Assembly: GCA_034435055.1 (NCBI GenBank) | Contig: DAOTXS010000031.1 | Span: 33,666-97,665 of the forward strand | Source: DAOTXS01 sp034435055 | Lineage (GTDB): Bacteria; Chloroflexota; Anaerolineae; UBA4142 | Length of the DNA: 64,000 bases | Direction of reading: 5' to 3' | In this document: positions 40,491-49,632 of the stretch, in pieces | Position numbering within the stretch: the first letter of the stretch is position 1 | Layout: every line of letters starts with the position of its first letter | The notes under the pieces: generated by a model | Told to the model about the DNA's origin: nothing | Database searches by the model: none | The model's input: the letters and a program-made list of their open reading frames with translations, nothing else | Position numbers and translations under genes: made by a program

Positions 40491-41674
40491 TGCCAAATCA
40501 AGTAGACATTTATCAAAAAGAAATTGGCAAGCCGATATTGGCGGATAGCCACGCGGCGGTGGAAAAATTGGCGCGTACGTTGACGACGCAATCGTTGATT
40601 GCGGTGGACACCGAAGCCGACAGTCTTTTTTCGTACTATGAAAAAGTTTGCCTGGTGCAAATCTCCACGCGCGGGATCGATTATCTAGTCGATCCACTTG
40701 CGTTGGAGAACAAGACGGGGACGATGTCTCTGCTGGCGCCGGTGTTTGCTGATCCCGGCATCGAAAAAGTTTTTCACGCGGCAGAGTACGACATTTTTTG
40801 CCTGAAGCGTGATTTTCATTTTCAATTTGCAAATCTTTTCGACACGATGATCGCCGCGCGCATCCTGGGGTGGAAGAATGTAGGGCTGGGCAACATCCTC
40901 CAAGAAAAATTCGGCGTCGCGCTCAACAAAAAAATGCAACGCGCGGATTGGGGCGCGCGTCCATTAACGGATGAACAAATTTCGTATGCGCGCGAAGATA
41001 CCTGCCATTTGCTTGCGCTCCGCGATTTGCAGATCGACGAGTTGAAAAAAGCCGGGCGGATGGAGGAAGCACGCGAGGAATTTGCGCGCTTGGCACTGGT
41101 TGAACCAACGTTGCGCACATTTGATCCGGATGCCTATTGGCATATCGACGGCGCGCGGAAACTGAATCCCGCCGGGTTAGGCGTTTTGCGCGAACTGTAT
41201 CGCTTCCGCGATATGCAAGCGCGGCAGGAAGACAAGCCGCCGTTCAAGATTCTGTCCGACACAGCGTTGATGAGTATTGCGCTCGCGCATCCCGGTTCGC
41301 CGCGCGCGCTGGCGCAATTGCGCGGTATCTCGAATTTCATCGTGCGACGTTACGGCGCGTCGATCCTCGCTGCTGTTACACGCGGTCAACAATTGCCGCA
41401 GATAACTGCGCCGCGCCCGCACGCGCGGAATGACTCGCTGTTAGACGATGCGGCACGCAATCGGTTTGGCAAACTGAAAGAGTGGCGCAAAGCACGCGCG
41501 GCGAAACGCAAAGTCGAAACGGATGTGATTGTATCCAACGATGTGTTGTTTGCGATCGCGCGCAAAAATCCGCGCACTATAGAAACTTTAATCGAAGTGA
41601 GCGGCTTGGGTCCTTGGAAGGCACACGAGTACGGAGACGAAATGCTGGCGGTGTTGCACGGGAAAAGAAAATAG
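40487..41674 (+). CDS. rnd: Ribonuclease D-type exonuclease
   Basis: A 395-residue RNase D that trims RNA 3' ends, classically tRNA precursors. The DEDD exonuclease motifs are IAVDTEADSL (about residue 37), HAAEYDIFCLKRD (about 92-104), FDTMIAARILG and SYAREDTCHLLAL (about 166-178, with catalytic Tyr and Asp). Two HRDC-type helical domains follow (about 210-290 and 335-390). ATG 40487 overlaps the Lgt-like gene's stop in ATGA. It converges with dnaN at a perfect terminator. Confidence 0.9.
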   Translation: MMPNQVDIYQKEIGKPILADSHAAVEKLARTLTTQSLIAVDTEADSLFSYYEKVCLVQISTRGIDYLVDPLALENKTGTMSLLAPVFADPGIEKVFHAAEYDIFCLKRDFHFQFANLFDTMIAARILGWKNVGLGNILQEKFGVALNKKMQRADWGARPLTDEQISYAREDTCHLLALRDLQIDELKKAGRMEEAREEFARLALVEPTLRTFDPDAYWHIDGARKLNPAGLGVLRELYRFRDMQARQEDKPPFKILSDTALMSIALAHPGSPRALAQLRGISNFIVRRYGASILAAVTRGQQLPQITAPRPHARNDSLLDDAARNRFGKLKEWRKARAAKRKVETDVIVSNDVLFAIARKNPRTIETLIEVSGLGPWKAHEYGDEMLAVLHGKRK

Positions 41675-41691
41675 TTCCAAGTTTCAAGTTG

Positions 41692-41729
41692 CAAAAAGCG
41701 CAGGGGAATTTTCCCCTGCGCTTTTTGCC
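41692..41729. terminator. Palindromic bidirectional terminator between rnd and dnaN
   Basis: GCAAAAAGCGCAGGGGAA, TT, and the complementary arm. A and T runs on both outer sides suit both strands. Confidence 0.9.
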
Positions 41730-41739
41730 TAATCTGAAA

Positions 41740-42870
41740 TCACTTGACGTGCATCGGCATAATCACGTGGATGAAATCCTCGCGCCCGACAATCTTGAAC
41801 ACGCCGGGGCTGGACGCGCTCGTCGTTTCAATCGCCACTTGCGCGGCGCGCAGTACATTCAACACGTCGGTGAGATAGCGCGCGTTGAATGCAATTTCCA
41901 CCGACCCACCATCGACGGTCGCATCGATGTCGCTGACGTTGTCGCCCGACTCGGCGCTCGTTGCGGTAATCGTGATCTTGCCGCCGCCCATATCGTTGGC
42001 GGGCGCAATTTGCATTCGAACGGTGTTCATCGATTCACGCGCAAAAACGGACGATGCTTTGACCGCGTTTTGTAATTCCGATGTCTTGACCGTTGTGCGC
42101 GTCGTGTGCGATTCCGGAATGATGCGCGTGAAATCCGGAAATGTCCCGTCGATCAATTGCGAAACGATTTCGATGTTGGTCAGTTTGAACAAAACCTGGG
42201 AACGATTTTCGGTTACCGCCATTTCGATGGGTTCTTCTTGATCGCCGCTCACGCGCGCCACTTCTTGCAACGCTTTTGCCGGGATGATAACGCTAAACGC
42301 TTGCTCGACCGGCGCGGTCAGTGTGGCGTGGCGCACCGACAAGCGAAAACCATCTGCGGCGGCAAACGTCACTTTGTCTTTCTCAAATTTCGCGGCAACG
42401 CCGGTCAGCACCGGACGCGATTCATCGGTTGCGGCGGCGAACGTCACTTGCTCGATCATTTCGCGCAATGTCGCCGGCTCGAGCGAAATCTTTTTGCCAT
42501 CGCCGATCGTCGGGATGATTGGAAATTCTTGCGCATCGATGCCTTTGATGTTCGCGTCGTACCGCGCGCATTTGAGGTGAAGCGTTTGCGTCTTGTCGTT
42601 CAACACCATCTCGATCCGCTCGGGCGGGAGTGAGCTGACAAAATCGGCGAGGACACGCGCGGGGACGGTCGTCGCTCCATCTTCATCGACTTTGGCGCCG
42701 ATCCAACACGTAACCGCGAGTTCCAAATTCGTCGCGGCGATTTTCAATCGACCCTGATCAGTCGCGAGCAAAACATTTCCCAGCACCGGCAACGTCGAAC
42801 GCGACGCAACCGCGCGGCTGACAATCGATAAACCTTTGGCGAGATTTTCTTGCAAGCAGGAGACTCTCAT
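41740..42870 (-). CDS. dnaN: DNA polymerase III beta subunit (sliding clamp)
   Basis: A 376-residue beta clamp of normal length with three repeated domains. It begins MRVSCLQENLAKGLSIVSRAV and has SRSTLPVLGNVLLATDQGRL (about 22-41), VPARVLADFVSSLPPERIE, FAAADGFRLSVRHA (about 160) and the C-terminal FVHVIMPMHVK-like end (here DFIHVIMPMHVK). The frame is open far upstream, but that part overlaps a methyltransferase gene; ATG 42870 gives the correct family start. No dnaA or obvious origin lies next to it. A promoter at 42935-42963 precedes it. Confidence 0.95.
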   Translation of the reverse strand: MRVSCLQENLAKGLSIVSRAVASRSTLPVLGNVLLATDQGRLKIAATNLELAVTCWIGAKVDEDGATTVPARVLADFVSSLPPERIEMVLNDKTQTLHLKCARYDANIKGIDAQEFPIIPTIGDGKKISLEPATLREMIEQVTFAAATDESRPVLTGVAAKFEKDKVTFAAADGFRLSVRHATLTAPVEQAFSVIIPAKALQEVARVSGDQEEPIEMAVTENRSQVLFKLTNIEIVSQLIDGTFPDFTRIIPESHTTRTTVKTSELQNAVKASSVFARESMNTVRMQIAPANDMGGGKITITATSAESGDNVSDIDATVDGGSVEIAFNARYLTDVLNVLRAAQVAIETTSASSPGVFKIVGREDFIHVIMPMHVK

Positions 42871-42934
42871 CGTACCCCCGGTGAACAGTGAAAAGTAGGA
42901 ATCGAAACAGTAAGACAGTAAATTGTGCGAGGAC

Positions 42935-42963
42935 AGTATACTACAATTGAGATTTGAAATCAA
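42935..42963 (-). promoter_or_regulatory. Promoter of dnaN
   Basis: On the minus strand TTGATT (42958-42963), 17 bases, TATACT (42935-42940). The -35 box lies within the last codons of the upstream methyltransferase gene. Confidence 0.65.
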
Positions 42964-43852
42964 TGATGCCGTCGATGATGGGATAGTTGCGCGCGCAATT
43001 GTGACAAGTGATCGCTTTGAGCGATTCCGCCAAATCGATTGAACTGCACGCGGGACATTTCCAGAGCGACTGACTAATCGTCGGCGCGCCGGTTTTCGTC
43101 GATTGCAAGCGCAGAAAGATGGACGGGGATAAATCGAGATTCGAGATTCGAGCTTGGAGCATTCCATCGATTGAGGCGAGAATGTTCGCCGGCACGAGCC
43201 GTTTTAGCCACGCGACGCGAAAAATCGATGCCGCGCGGCGATCCCGGATGGCAAAGTCGACCGCGCGCAAATTCTGTTCGATGTAGTGCGGGTGAAAATC
43301 GAAATTGAGTTTGACAAATTCGTACGGCGCGAGCGAATTCGGGTTCTCGCCGCGCCGGGTGAGCGCGTACCGCAATCGCGCTTTGATGTGCCGTTTGTTC
43401 GCAAACTCGGTCAGGTACGTGCCGTGCGGTCGCACCGCGCGCGCGATTTCCGCAAACGCGCGCGGAATGTCGGCGACGTGATGCAGAACGCGAACGGTTA
43501 CAGCCGTGTCGAGCGAATTGTTGGCGAGCGGCAAGTTGTAGAGGTCGGCGGCGGCAAATGTGAAACGTGAAGCGTGATGCGTGAGACGTGAATCGTTTAG
43601 AATGCGTTCGCGCGCTTCTTTCAACATTGAGACGGCGTAATCGATGAGGATGATGCGATCATAGCCCAGATAAAAATCAGCGAGGCGACCAAACCCTGCG
43701 CCGATTTCGCACAATCGATTGCCGCGCGGCGGGAGCATCTTGGCGATGGCGATGCGTTCGGCGCGATCTTCGTAATCGCGTCCGCGCCAAAATTCGGTGC
43801 GCCACGGCGAGTTTTCGTAAGAGCAAATGGGAGGTTGGTTAGAATTAGCCAC
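42941..43852 (-). CDS. SAM-dependent methyltransferase with C-terminal Trm112-like zinc ribbon
   Basis: A 303-residue protein. Residues 1-230 carry a class I methyltransferase: LCEIGAGFGRLADFYLGYD (motif I, about 47-65), IILIDYAVSM, and TVRVLHHVAD (about 133). The C-terminal 45 residues form a zinc ribbon, CPACSSIDLAESLKAITCHNC (Cys pairs), ending in the Trm112-like NYPIIDGIIDF. Such ribbons stabilise or target the enzyme. The substrate is unknown. A GTG start at 43852 is used; no ribosome site is evident. dnaN follows. Confidence 0.82.
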   Translation of the reverse strand: MANSNQPPICSYENSPWRTEFWRGRDYEDRAERIAIAKMLPPRGNRLCEIGAGFGRLADFYLGYDRIILIDYAVSMLKEARERILNDSRLTHHASRFTFAAADLYNLPLANNSLDTAVTVRVLHHVADIPRAFAEIARAVRPHGTYLTEFANKRHIKARLRYALTRRGENPNSLAPYEFVKLNFDFHPHYIEQNLRAVDFAIRDRRAASIFRVAWLKRLVPANILASIDGMLQARISNLDLSPSIFLRLQSTKTGAPTISQSLWKCPACSSIDLAESLKAITCHNCARNYPIIDGIIDFKSQL

Positions 43853-43943
43853 AGAAACACGTCAAAAATTATGTCAATGTTGCACGTGAAACGCAGACCA
43901 CAATTCGCCTATATTTTCTGGCTGGTTGTGGCACAAGACAATG

Positions 43944-45500
43944 TCATTGAGGAGACCAAGTTGGGCGATTCATATCAAATGAGTTTGGCGCAAGATTGCG
44001 CTGTGCTGTTCCGTCTGCGTTCATAATATAGATTTGCCACGGTCCATCTCGGTCTGATTCAAATGCGATATAGCGTTGATCTGGTGACCAGGCCGGTAGA
44101 TTATCGTCGCCTCCTGATGTTGTTAATCGGCGAATTTGGCTACCATCTATCCGCATGATATAAATATTGTGATCGCCGCTACTGTCACGTGTAGAGGAAA
44201 ACGCAATCCATTGTCCATCAGGTGACCAAGCTGGACTTTCGTCGCTTGCAGAATGATTCGTTAAATTGCTTTGATCTGAACCATCCGCGTTCATCACCCA
44301 AATGTCCCAGTTGCCGTTTCGAAGCGATTGAAACGCAATTTGTTTCCCGTCAGGTGACCACACAGGGCGGTCTTCTCTATCTTTTGTATTCGTAAGTCGG
44401 ATAGGATCTGTTCCGTCTGCCTGCATTTTGTAAACTTCGCTATTGCCATCACGATCTGAAATGAAGGCAAGCAGTTTTCCATCACGCGACCAAGAAGGGG
44501 CGTGATTACTCTTATTAGGCGTGTTGGTAATTCTTCTTTGATTAGTTCCATCAGGATTCATGACATATATTTCATAACCAGTTCCGCTACGGTCGGATCT
44601 AAATGCAATTTGCCCATTAGCGATTGACCATGATGGCTCTGCTCCGTGTTGAGAGGTGGTACCAGATGTCAACTTGATCATTCCTTGGCCATCTATGCCG
44701 ACAGAATAAATTTCTTTCGGTCCAGATTTTGTTGAATGGAATGCGATTCTATTTTTGGAAGCAGGACCAATCGTGGGCGTCCGAGTTGGGGTAAGGGTTG
44801 GTGGAAGTGGGGTGAAGGTAGGTGTTCGAGGGGTGCTGGTTATTATGGGTTGTGTGATGGTCGGCGATATTAATCCTGCAACAGTACTGGTTAATGTTGC
44901 TGTAATTGTCCGGGTTGGGTTAGGGGTAGTAAAAAGAAAATTTTGTATTTGAGGTAGGGCAAGCCATCCTGCAAGACAAGACATTCCTGCAATTACCAAT
45001 CCAACTAAGATGACAATGTTTTTACGGATCGATCGCAAAATTAGAGGGAAAGAATTCACACCCTTCTTATCGGGGTGATAACCTTCAGTTACTGAGGGGC
45101 GAATAACACGAAGTAATTCTGCGACAACATATTCAAGTCCACGATTAGAGTTTACTGCTAGTCGACCTGCTAGCATAGGTGAGTATTTTGCAACTTGTTC
45201 CGCTGTGATGTTATGCCAAACTGGAAGAATTACCTTGAGCCCTAAGGCTTCCCTAGATGCAAGTCCATCTAGTTCTTTCTGTGGCCATTCTTTTTCAAAG
45301 AACTTTGGGCTTAGAACAACAATCCCAAATCTTGAGTTGGCTAGTCCGCGATCAATGGAACCTCGCAGACTATCACCGACTGTTATTGTGATCTCATCAA
45401 ACCATACTTTCAGTCCATGTGCCTCAAGTGCCTTAGCCAGAGGACGAACGAAGGATTCTTTATCCTCACTAGCATGGCAAATAAAAACATCCCAGTCCAT
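43944..45500 (-). CDS. TIR domain - transmembrane helix - six-bladed TolB-like propeller protein
   Basis: A 518-residue single-pass protein. Residues 3-130 are a bacterial TIR domain: WDVFICHASEDKESFVRPLA opens it, VWFDEITITVGDSLR forms the BB-loop region, and Glu76 in WPQKELDGL is at the catalytic position of NADase TIRs. One membrane helix covers about 161-182, followed by a Pro/Thr linker (191-247). Residues about 250-518 contain six PD40 repeats (IAF-S-R-G-IY-M-DG-RLT-PAWSPDG), a closed six-blade propeller. TIR should be inside and the propeller outside. ATG 45500 has GGAG 9 bases upstream. The gene is AT-rich (43% in a hand-counted 60 bases) and stands alone. Confidence 0.88.
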   Translation of the reverse strand: MDWDVFICHASEDKESFVRPLAKALEAHGLKVWFDEITITVGDSLRGSIDRGLANSRFGIVVLSPKFFEKEWPQKELDGLASREALGLKVILPVWHNITAEQVAKYSPMLAGRLAVNSNRGLEYVVAELLRVIRPSVTEGYHPDKKGVNSFPLILRSIRKNIVILVGLVIAGMSCLAGWLALPQIQNFLFTTPNPTRTITATLTSTVAGLISPTITQPIITSTPRTPTFTPLPPTLTPTRTPTIGPASKNRIAFHSTKSGPKEIYSVGIDGQGMIKLTSGTTSQHGAEPSWSIANGQIAFRSDRSGTGYEIYVMNPDGTNQRRITNTPNKSNHAPSWSRDGKLLAFISDRDGNSEVYKMQADGTDPIRLTNTKDREDRPVWSPDGKQIAFQSLRNGNWDIWVMNADGSDQSNLTNHSASDESPAWSPDGQWIAFSSTRDSSGDHNIYIMRIDGSQIRRLTTSGGDDNLPAWSPDQRYIAFESDRDGPWQIYIMNADGTAQRNLAPNSFDMNRPTWSPQ

Positions 45501-45630
45501 AATTTCATCTCCAAGGGTGCGAAATCTAGGGACTATTCTCTGTACAAACAAGGTTCAGTTTACATGCGCAAAGTGCATTATAATTTGCATACTTTCAAAA
45601 CTTGATTGTAAACATGCAAGAGGGCAAAAC
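45501..45630. other. AT-rich spacer upstream of the TIR gene
   Basis: It holds an ATTATA (45577-45582), read as TATAAT on the TIR strand and preceded by TGCAAAT, with no good -35 box. GTTTAC (45558) and GTAAAC (45608) are inverted. No gene is seen. Confidence 0.4.
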
Positions 45631-46617
45631 TTAAAACACCCTCGCAAACTCTTTCCACATTGCATCTTCCGGCGCAAAAGGCAAGTACAACGCCACGCGG
45701 TCGAGTAAGCCGGCGTACTTTTGTTTGATGCGCGCTGGAATTTCGTCTGGTGGCGCGACAATTGCCACTTCGTTCAAAATATCATCGGAGACGAGCGACG
45801 GCATCTCAGTCCACTTGCCGCGCGCCGCCAGCGCGCCGAGTTTTTCATTCACCTCGCCCCAGCCATGCACAGCGAGCACCGATTTGTACGTCGGGGTGGA
45901 GGCGTAGAACGAAATCTGTTGCCGCACCAACTCGCGTTCGTCGTCGTTCGTCGCAACGAAAATCGACGATGCTAATTGCACATCAGCGCGCGTGCGGTTC
46001 GTTTTTTCTGCACCAAGTTTGATGTTCGGCAGAACGATTTGGCGGATGTACTCGGGCGTGTGAAATGGATGGACGTGAAAACCCTGACACAGTTCGCCGG
46101 CGACGCGGCAGAGATGCTCGTTGACCCCGGCGATGTAAATTGGAATGTCGGGATGATCGATTTCGCCGGGATTGAAGAAAGGCGTCATCAAGGTGATTTT
46201 GTAAAACTCGCCGCGAAAATTGATCTTGCCATCGCCTTGCCACGCTTGCCACAACGCGCGCATCGCCAAAATCATTTCGCGCAATTTCGGCGCGGGCGAT
46301 TCCCAGGTCATTCCAAATCGCCGTTCGATGTGCGCTTTGACTTGCGTGCCGAGTCCCAGGATGAATCGCCCGCGCGATGCGTTTGCCAAATCCCAGGCGA
46401 TGTGCGCGAGAACAGTTGGACTGCGCGGGAACGCGACCGCAATCGCAGTGCCGAGTTCGATGCGCGAGGTGTGTTCCGCCGCTAACGCAAGTGGCAGAAA
46501 CGGATCGTGTTGCGTTTCGCTCGTCCACAAACCGGCGAAACCCAAATCCTCCGCCGCGCGCGCGACGCGCGGAATGTCCAACAAATTCGGCGCAAGAATT
46601 CCAACATCGATTTTCAT
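45631..46617 (-). CDS. LLM-class F420-dependent oxidoreductase
   Basis: A 328-residue luciferase-like monooxygenase-fold protein, probably using coenzyme F420 (or FMN). Family marks are DVGILAPNLLDIPRVARAAE at the start, GLWTSETQHDPF (about 28-39), the strand with LGTAIAVAFPRSP (about 55), and GRFILGLGTQVKAHIERRFG (about 84-103). The substrate is unknown. It is the last gene of a minus-strand run and starts 6 bases after the DUF711 stop. F420-dependent enzymes occur in Chloroflexota and Actinobacteria, in line with the suggested host. Confidence 0.85.
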   Translation of the reverse strand: MKIDVGILAPNLLDIPRVARAAEDLGFAGLWTSETQHDPFLPLALAAEHTSRIELGTAIAVAFPRSPTVLAHIAWDLANASRGRFILGLGTQVKAHIERRFGMTWESPAPKLREMILAMRALWQAWQGDGKINFRGEFYKITLMTPFFNPGEIDHPDIPIYIAGVNEHLCRVAGELCQGFHVHPFHTPEYIRQIVLPNIKLGAEKTNRTRADVQLASSIFVATNDDERELVRQQISFYASTPTYKSVLAVHGWGEVNEKLGALAARGKWTEMPSLVSDDILNEVAIVAPPDEIPARIKQKYAGLLDRVALYLPFAPEDAMWKEFARVF

Positions 46618-46623
46618 TGTTCA

Positions 46624-47811
46624 TCACCTCGTCAAAAATTCTACTCGCTGATTTGATTCAAACAACTTGAGCGCGCTCGCGCCGGCAGACATCACCTTTG
46701 CATTTGCAAAATATTCAAACGTGAATTGCGTCGAATCGCCGGCACGCAAGCCGGGAATTGGCATCAAGCGCGCGGTGAGTGGCTTGTTTAATTTCACCGC
46801 GAGCGTTGCCAAGTCGAGCAGAATCGCGGCGAGTGCATCGACGGTCGTGTCGCCGGGCAACGGAATTGTGTCCAAGCCGGTACCGCAAACGGCGGAGTAA
46901 AGCAAGAGCGAATCGAGTGTGAAATCTTTTGAGCGCGCCGCGAGCGTCGAATCTTCGAGCACCGGCAACATCACGCCGGAAAAACCGGTGCGGCGAAACT
47001 TGGCACGATTCAAACAATCGGTGAGAAAAGCGATGGCAAAAAGTGTACCGTGCTTACCAAATTCTGCGCCGATCAATTTTTCGATTGCCGCGCCAATACC
47101 TCGCGTTTGATCCGGATGCGGCGCAAACGAAAAATCGATGCCGGCGAATCGATGGTTGAATCGCGCGGCAAGGTCGTCCGCAATTTTGGAAATCGTTTCC
47201 GCCGCGCGTTCGATTGCATCGATTAAATTCGCGCGTGCTTGATCGAGATTGTTCGCCGCGCTGAACGCATCGACCGCGAGCGACGCGGCTTCGGTTGCAA
47301 TCGCAAATGCCGGCGCGCCGCCGTCGTGATACGATGCTGGGAAGAACGGCGAATGTGGCGGACAATTCGCGAGCGCGGCGAAACGCAAATTGCCAAAACC
47401 ATCGGCGGTGGAATCGGCGAGCGCGCGCATCACCTTCGCAGAGTTTGTAATCGCCAACACGTTGATGCTGTGGTGCGTCGCGATGTGCGCAGAACCAAAG
47501 ACATTTTCGGTGGCGATCAGCGCGCCGGGCAACGCATCGAGAAGTGGATGATCGCCGGGCATCGCGCCGAGCGCGGCATAATCGATTTCGTTGGCGCGCG
47601 CCGCCGCGCTGAAATCGCGCGCGAAATGTTGCAAATCGCGCGGCGCAATTTTTTCGAGTGATTGGGTGGAGACGCGCGCGGTTTGAATGGGAAAACCGGC
47701 GGCGGGAAAATTTTCGCGCGCCGCGCGAATAAAATCACGCAGTGCGCGAAAATCGGAATCGTGGATCGGGTCGGTGAGGTTGAGAAAACCGGTGACGGAA
47801 CGTAGATTCAT
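46624..47811 (-). CDS. DUF711 (UPF0210) family protein
   Basis: A 395-residue protein of the DUF711 family, uncharacterised. The C-terminal signature ARLMPIPGLRAGDSTQFTF (about residues 350-368) followed by EYFANAKVM is typical of the family. A central FAPHPDQTRGIGAAIEKLIG block and TGFSGVMLPVLEDSTLAAR are also present. It is soluble with no signal peptide. ATG 47811 is preferred; a TTG 5 codons earlier is open. It starts 4 bases after the FtsB-like gene's stop, suggesting one operon from E2 onward. Confidence 0.8.
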   Translation of the reverse strand: MNLRSVTGFLNLTDPIHDSDFRALRDFIRAARENFPAAGFPIQTARVSTQSLEKIAPRDLQHFARDFSAAARANEIDYAALGAMPGDHPLLDALPGALIATENVFGSAHIATHHSINVLAITNSAKVMRALADSTADGFGNLRFAALANCPPHSPFFPASYHDGGAPAFAIATEAASLAVDAFSAANNLDQARANLIDAIERAAETISKIADDLAARFNHRFAGIDFSFAPHPDQTRGIGAAIEKLIGAEFGKHGTLFAIAFLTDCLNRAKFRRTGFSGVMLPVLEDSTLAARSKDFTLDSLLLYSAVCGTGLDTIPLPGDTTVDALAAILLDLATLAVKLNKPLTARLMPIPGLRAGDSTQFTFEYFANAKVMSAGASALKLFESNQRVEFLTR

Positions 47812-47815
47812 TCCA

Positions 47816-48187
47816 TTATGGACCAAAAATCAAATCGATCCAACTTTGCCACCACGGAATTTCCGGTTTCGGTGTTGGCGCAACCGGCGCGCTGGGTGGC
47901 GGTGTTGGCGCCGGCGTAATTTGTGTGATGACAAGTGTTTCGCCGTCGCGAATCCAATTCCATTTTTTGCGTGCTTCCTCTTCCGCAAAATCGGGACTGG
48001 CGACGTACGCTTTGCGCACGGCGAGCGCGTCGCGCGTCGCTTTTGCGCTCGCGACTGCACGTTCCAACTGTTGTTCAGTTTGCGTTAGCTGGACATTGGT
48101 CACGATGCGCTGGCTCAAATCCCAAACGAAAAAAAGTGTCAGCGCAAAAGCGAGAACGGCGATCACTTGAAAGGGCACGCGAGACAT
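47816..48187 (-). CDS. FtsB/DivIC-like septum-formation protein
   Basis: A 123-residue bitopic protein: a membrane helix at about 8-25 (VIAVLAFALTLFFVWDL), then a coiled coil (about 32-62), then the DivIC-like conserved stretch EEEARKKWNWIRDGETLVI, and a Pro-rich tail ending in WWQSWIDLIFG. FtsB proteins help assemble the division septum. The start ATG 48187 has AAAGGA 9 bases upstream. It sits between the dehydrogenase E2 gene and DUF711 and shows no other division gene nearby. Confidence 0.75.
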   Translation of the reverse strand: MSRVPFQVIAVLAFALTLFFVWDLSQRIVTNVQLTQTEQQLERAVASAKATRDALAVRKAYVASPDFAEEEARKKWNWIRDGETLVITQITPAPTPPPSAPVAPTPKPEIPWWQSWIDLIFGP

Positions 48188-48273
48188 CAGATCATCCTTT
48201 CCGAGTTCTGATGGCAAGCATCACCGGGTTGCGGAATTATCATACTGCAAATAAGGAGGTAAGTCAAACTTGC

Positions 48274-49557
48274 TTACCCGGGATATTCTTCCAAAAACCG
48301 TTTGAGTTTTTGCGTGAACTGATCGCCAATCGCGCCGTCGAGCAAACGATGATCGAATGTGAGCGCGAGATACATCATCGGGCGAATGGCAATAGCATCG
48401 TTAATCACGACGGCGCGTTTTTGAATTGTGCCGACACCCAGGATCGCCGATTGTGGTTGATTGATGACCGGCGTGCCAAAGAGCGAACCAAACACACCGT
48501 AATTTGTGATCGTGAACGTGCCGCCGGCAACTTCGTCTGGTTGCAAACGTTTTTCGCGCGCACGCGTAGCGAGATCATTGACCGCGCGTGCAATGCCGAG
48601 CAAACTTTTTTCGTCGGCGTGTTTGATGACCGGCACGATCAAGCCGTCGTCAATCGCCACCGCGATACCGATATTCAAATCGCGTTTCAGCACGATGCCT
48701 TGCTCGGTGAATGAGGCGTTGACAATTGGAAATGCTTTGAGCGCGGCGATGGCGGCTTGCACAAAGAATGCGGTGAACGTAAGTTTGACGCCTTGCTTGG
48801 CGAATTCGGTTTCGTGAGTTTTTTGGTACGCCATCACGCGGCTCATATCCACTTCGTGCACGGTTGTTACATGCGGTGCGATTTGTTTAGAACGTACCAT
48901 ATGTTCAGCAATTGCTTTACGAATCGGCGAGAGCGGAATGATCTCATCCTTACTCCCCTCCCCTGTTTTTGACGGGGGAAGGGTCAGAGATGGGGGTTTC
49001 CCAAACACTTCTTCCGTTGGTCGGAACAGTTCGCCGGTGCCGGGTTGTTCCCACGGCGCAAGTTCGGCTGGTTGTGCGCTCCGGGATTTCAAAAAGTTTT
49101 CGACATCTTTTTTGCTGACGCGTCCGCCTTCGCCCGTGCCGGCGATGGTCGCAAGTTCGGTATCGGTAACGTTGTTTTCTGCGATCATTCGCGCGACGAT
49201 CGGCGTCAAACGTAGGTTAGATCGTTGGGGAGCCGGACGACTGGATGCTTGGCTGGTGGTCTGCGAAGGCGTTGCAACTTGCGTGGGTGTCGTTAGTGTC
49301 GGCGTGGAAACTTGTTCGCCCGCCGCGCCAATCACGGCAAGTACGGTGCCGGCTTTAACGGTCGTGCCTTCGGGAACGAGAATCTGCAAAAGTGTGCCTG
49401 CCGCCGGCGATGGGATTTCAGTCGTTACTTTGTCGGTAACCACTTCCATAATCGCTTCGTATTGTTCGATCTTGTCACCGACGCTTTTGTACCATTTGCC
49501 GACCGTGCCTTCGACAACGCTCTCGCCGAGTTGCGGCATTACAACATTGGTTGCCAT
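48274..49557 (-). CDS. Dihydrolipoamide acyltransferase (E2) of a 2-oxoacid dehydrogenase complex
   Basis: A 427-residue E2. The lipoyl domain covers residues 1-80 with lipoylated Lys in EVVTDKVTTEI. A Pro/Thr linker follows. The peripheral subunit-binding domain is about 118-155 (LTPIVARMIAENNVTDTELA). The catalytic domain ends with LALTFDHRLLDGAIGDQF, with the active-site His and Asp-Gly. It transfers acyl groups from E1 to CoA, probably branched-chain or pyruvate. The linker between the binding and catalytic domains contains a stretch (PPSLTLPPSKTGEG) that looks like an inserted DNA repeat. No E3 gene is in the window. ATG 49557 has GAGG 7 bases before it. Confidence 0.93.
   Translation of the reverse strand: MATNVVMPQLGESVVEGTVGKWYKSVGDKIEQYEAIMEVVTDKVTTEIPSPAAGTLLQILVPEGTTVKAGTVLAVIGAAGEQVSTPTLTTPTQVATPSQTTSQASSRPAPQRSNLRLTPIVARMIAENNVTDTELATIAGTGEGGRVSKKDVENFLKSRSAQPAELAPWEQPGTGELFRPTEEVFGKPPSLTLPPSKTGEGSKDEIIPLSPIRKAIAEHMVRSKQIAPHVTTVHEVDMSRVMAYQKTHETEFAKQGVKLTFTAFFVQAAIAALKAFPIVNASFTEQGIVLKRDLNIGIAVAIDDGLIVPVIKHADEKSLLGIARAVNDLATRAREKRLQPDEVAGGTFTITNYGVFGSLFGTPVINQPQSAILGVGTIQKRAVVINDAIAIRPMMYLALTFDHRLLDGAIGDQFTQKLKRFLEEYPG
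48951..49003. repeat. CCCCTCCCCTG...CGGGGGAAGGG repeat inserted in frame in the E2 linker
   Basis: A G/C-run repeat (CCCCTG-TTTTTGA-CGGGG core hairpin) encodes PPSLTLPPSKTGEGSK within the E2 linker. The same peptide pattern is common where such intergenic repeats are read through. Confidence 0.55.
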
Positions 49558-49580
49558 CTTAAACCTCAGTGAAGAATGTG

Positions 49581-49628
49581 CAGTGGACGGTGGGCAGATT
49601 TTTTCTAACCACCATCCACGATCCACTG
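49581..49628. repeat. CAGTGGACGGTGG imperfect palindromic repeat
   Basis: CAGTGGACGGTGG and CCACCATCCACGATCCACTG pair imperfectly around a T-rich loop in the 75-base gap between the E1 beta and E2 genes. Confidence 0.6.
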
Positions 49629-49632
49629 ACCC

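Noticed and set aside
42871..42940. Replication origin next to dnaN
   Set aside because: The gap is only 70 bases, dnaA is absent and no cluster of TTATCCACA-like boxes was seen.
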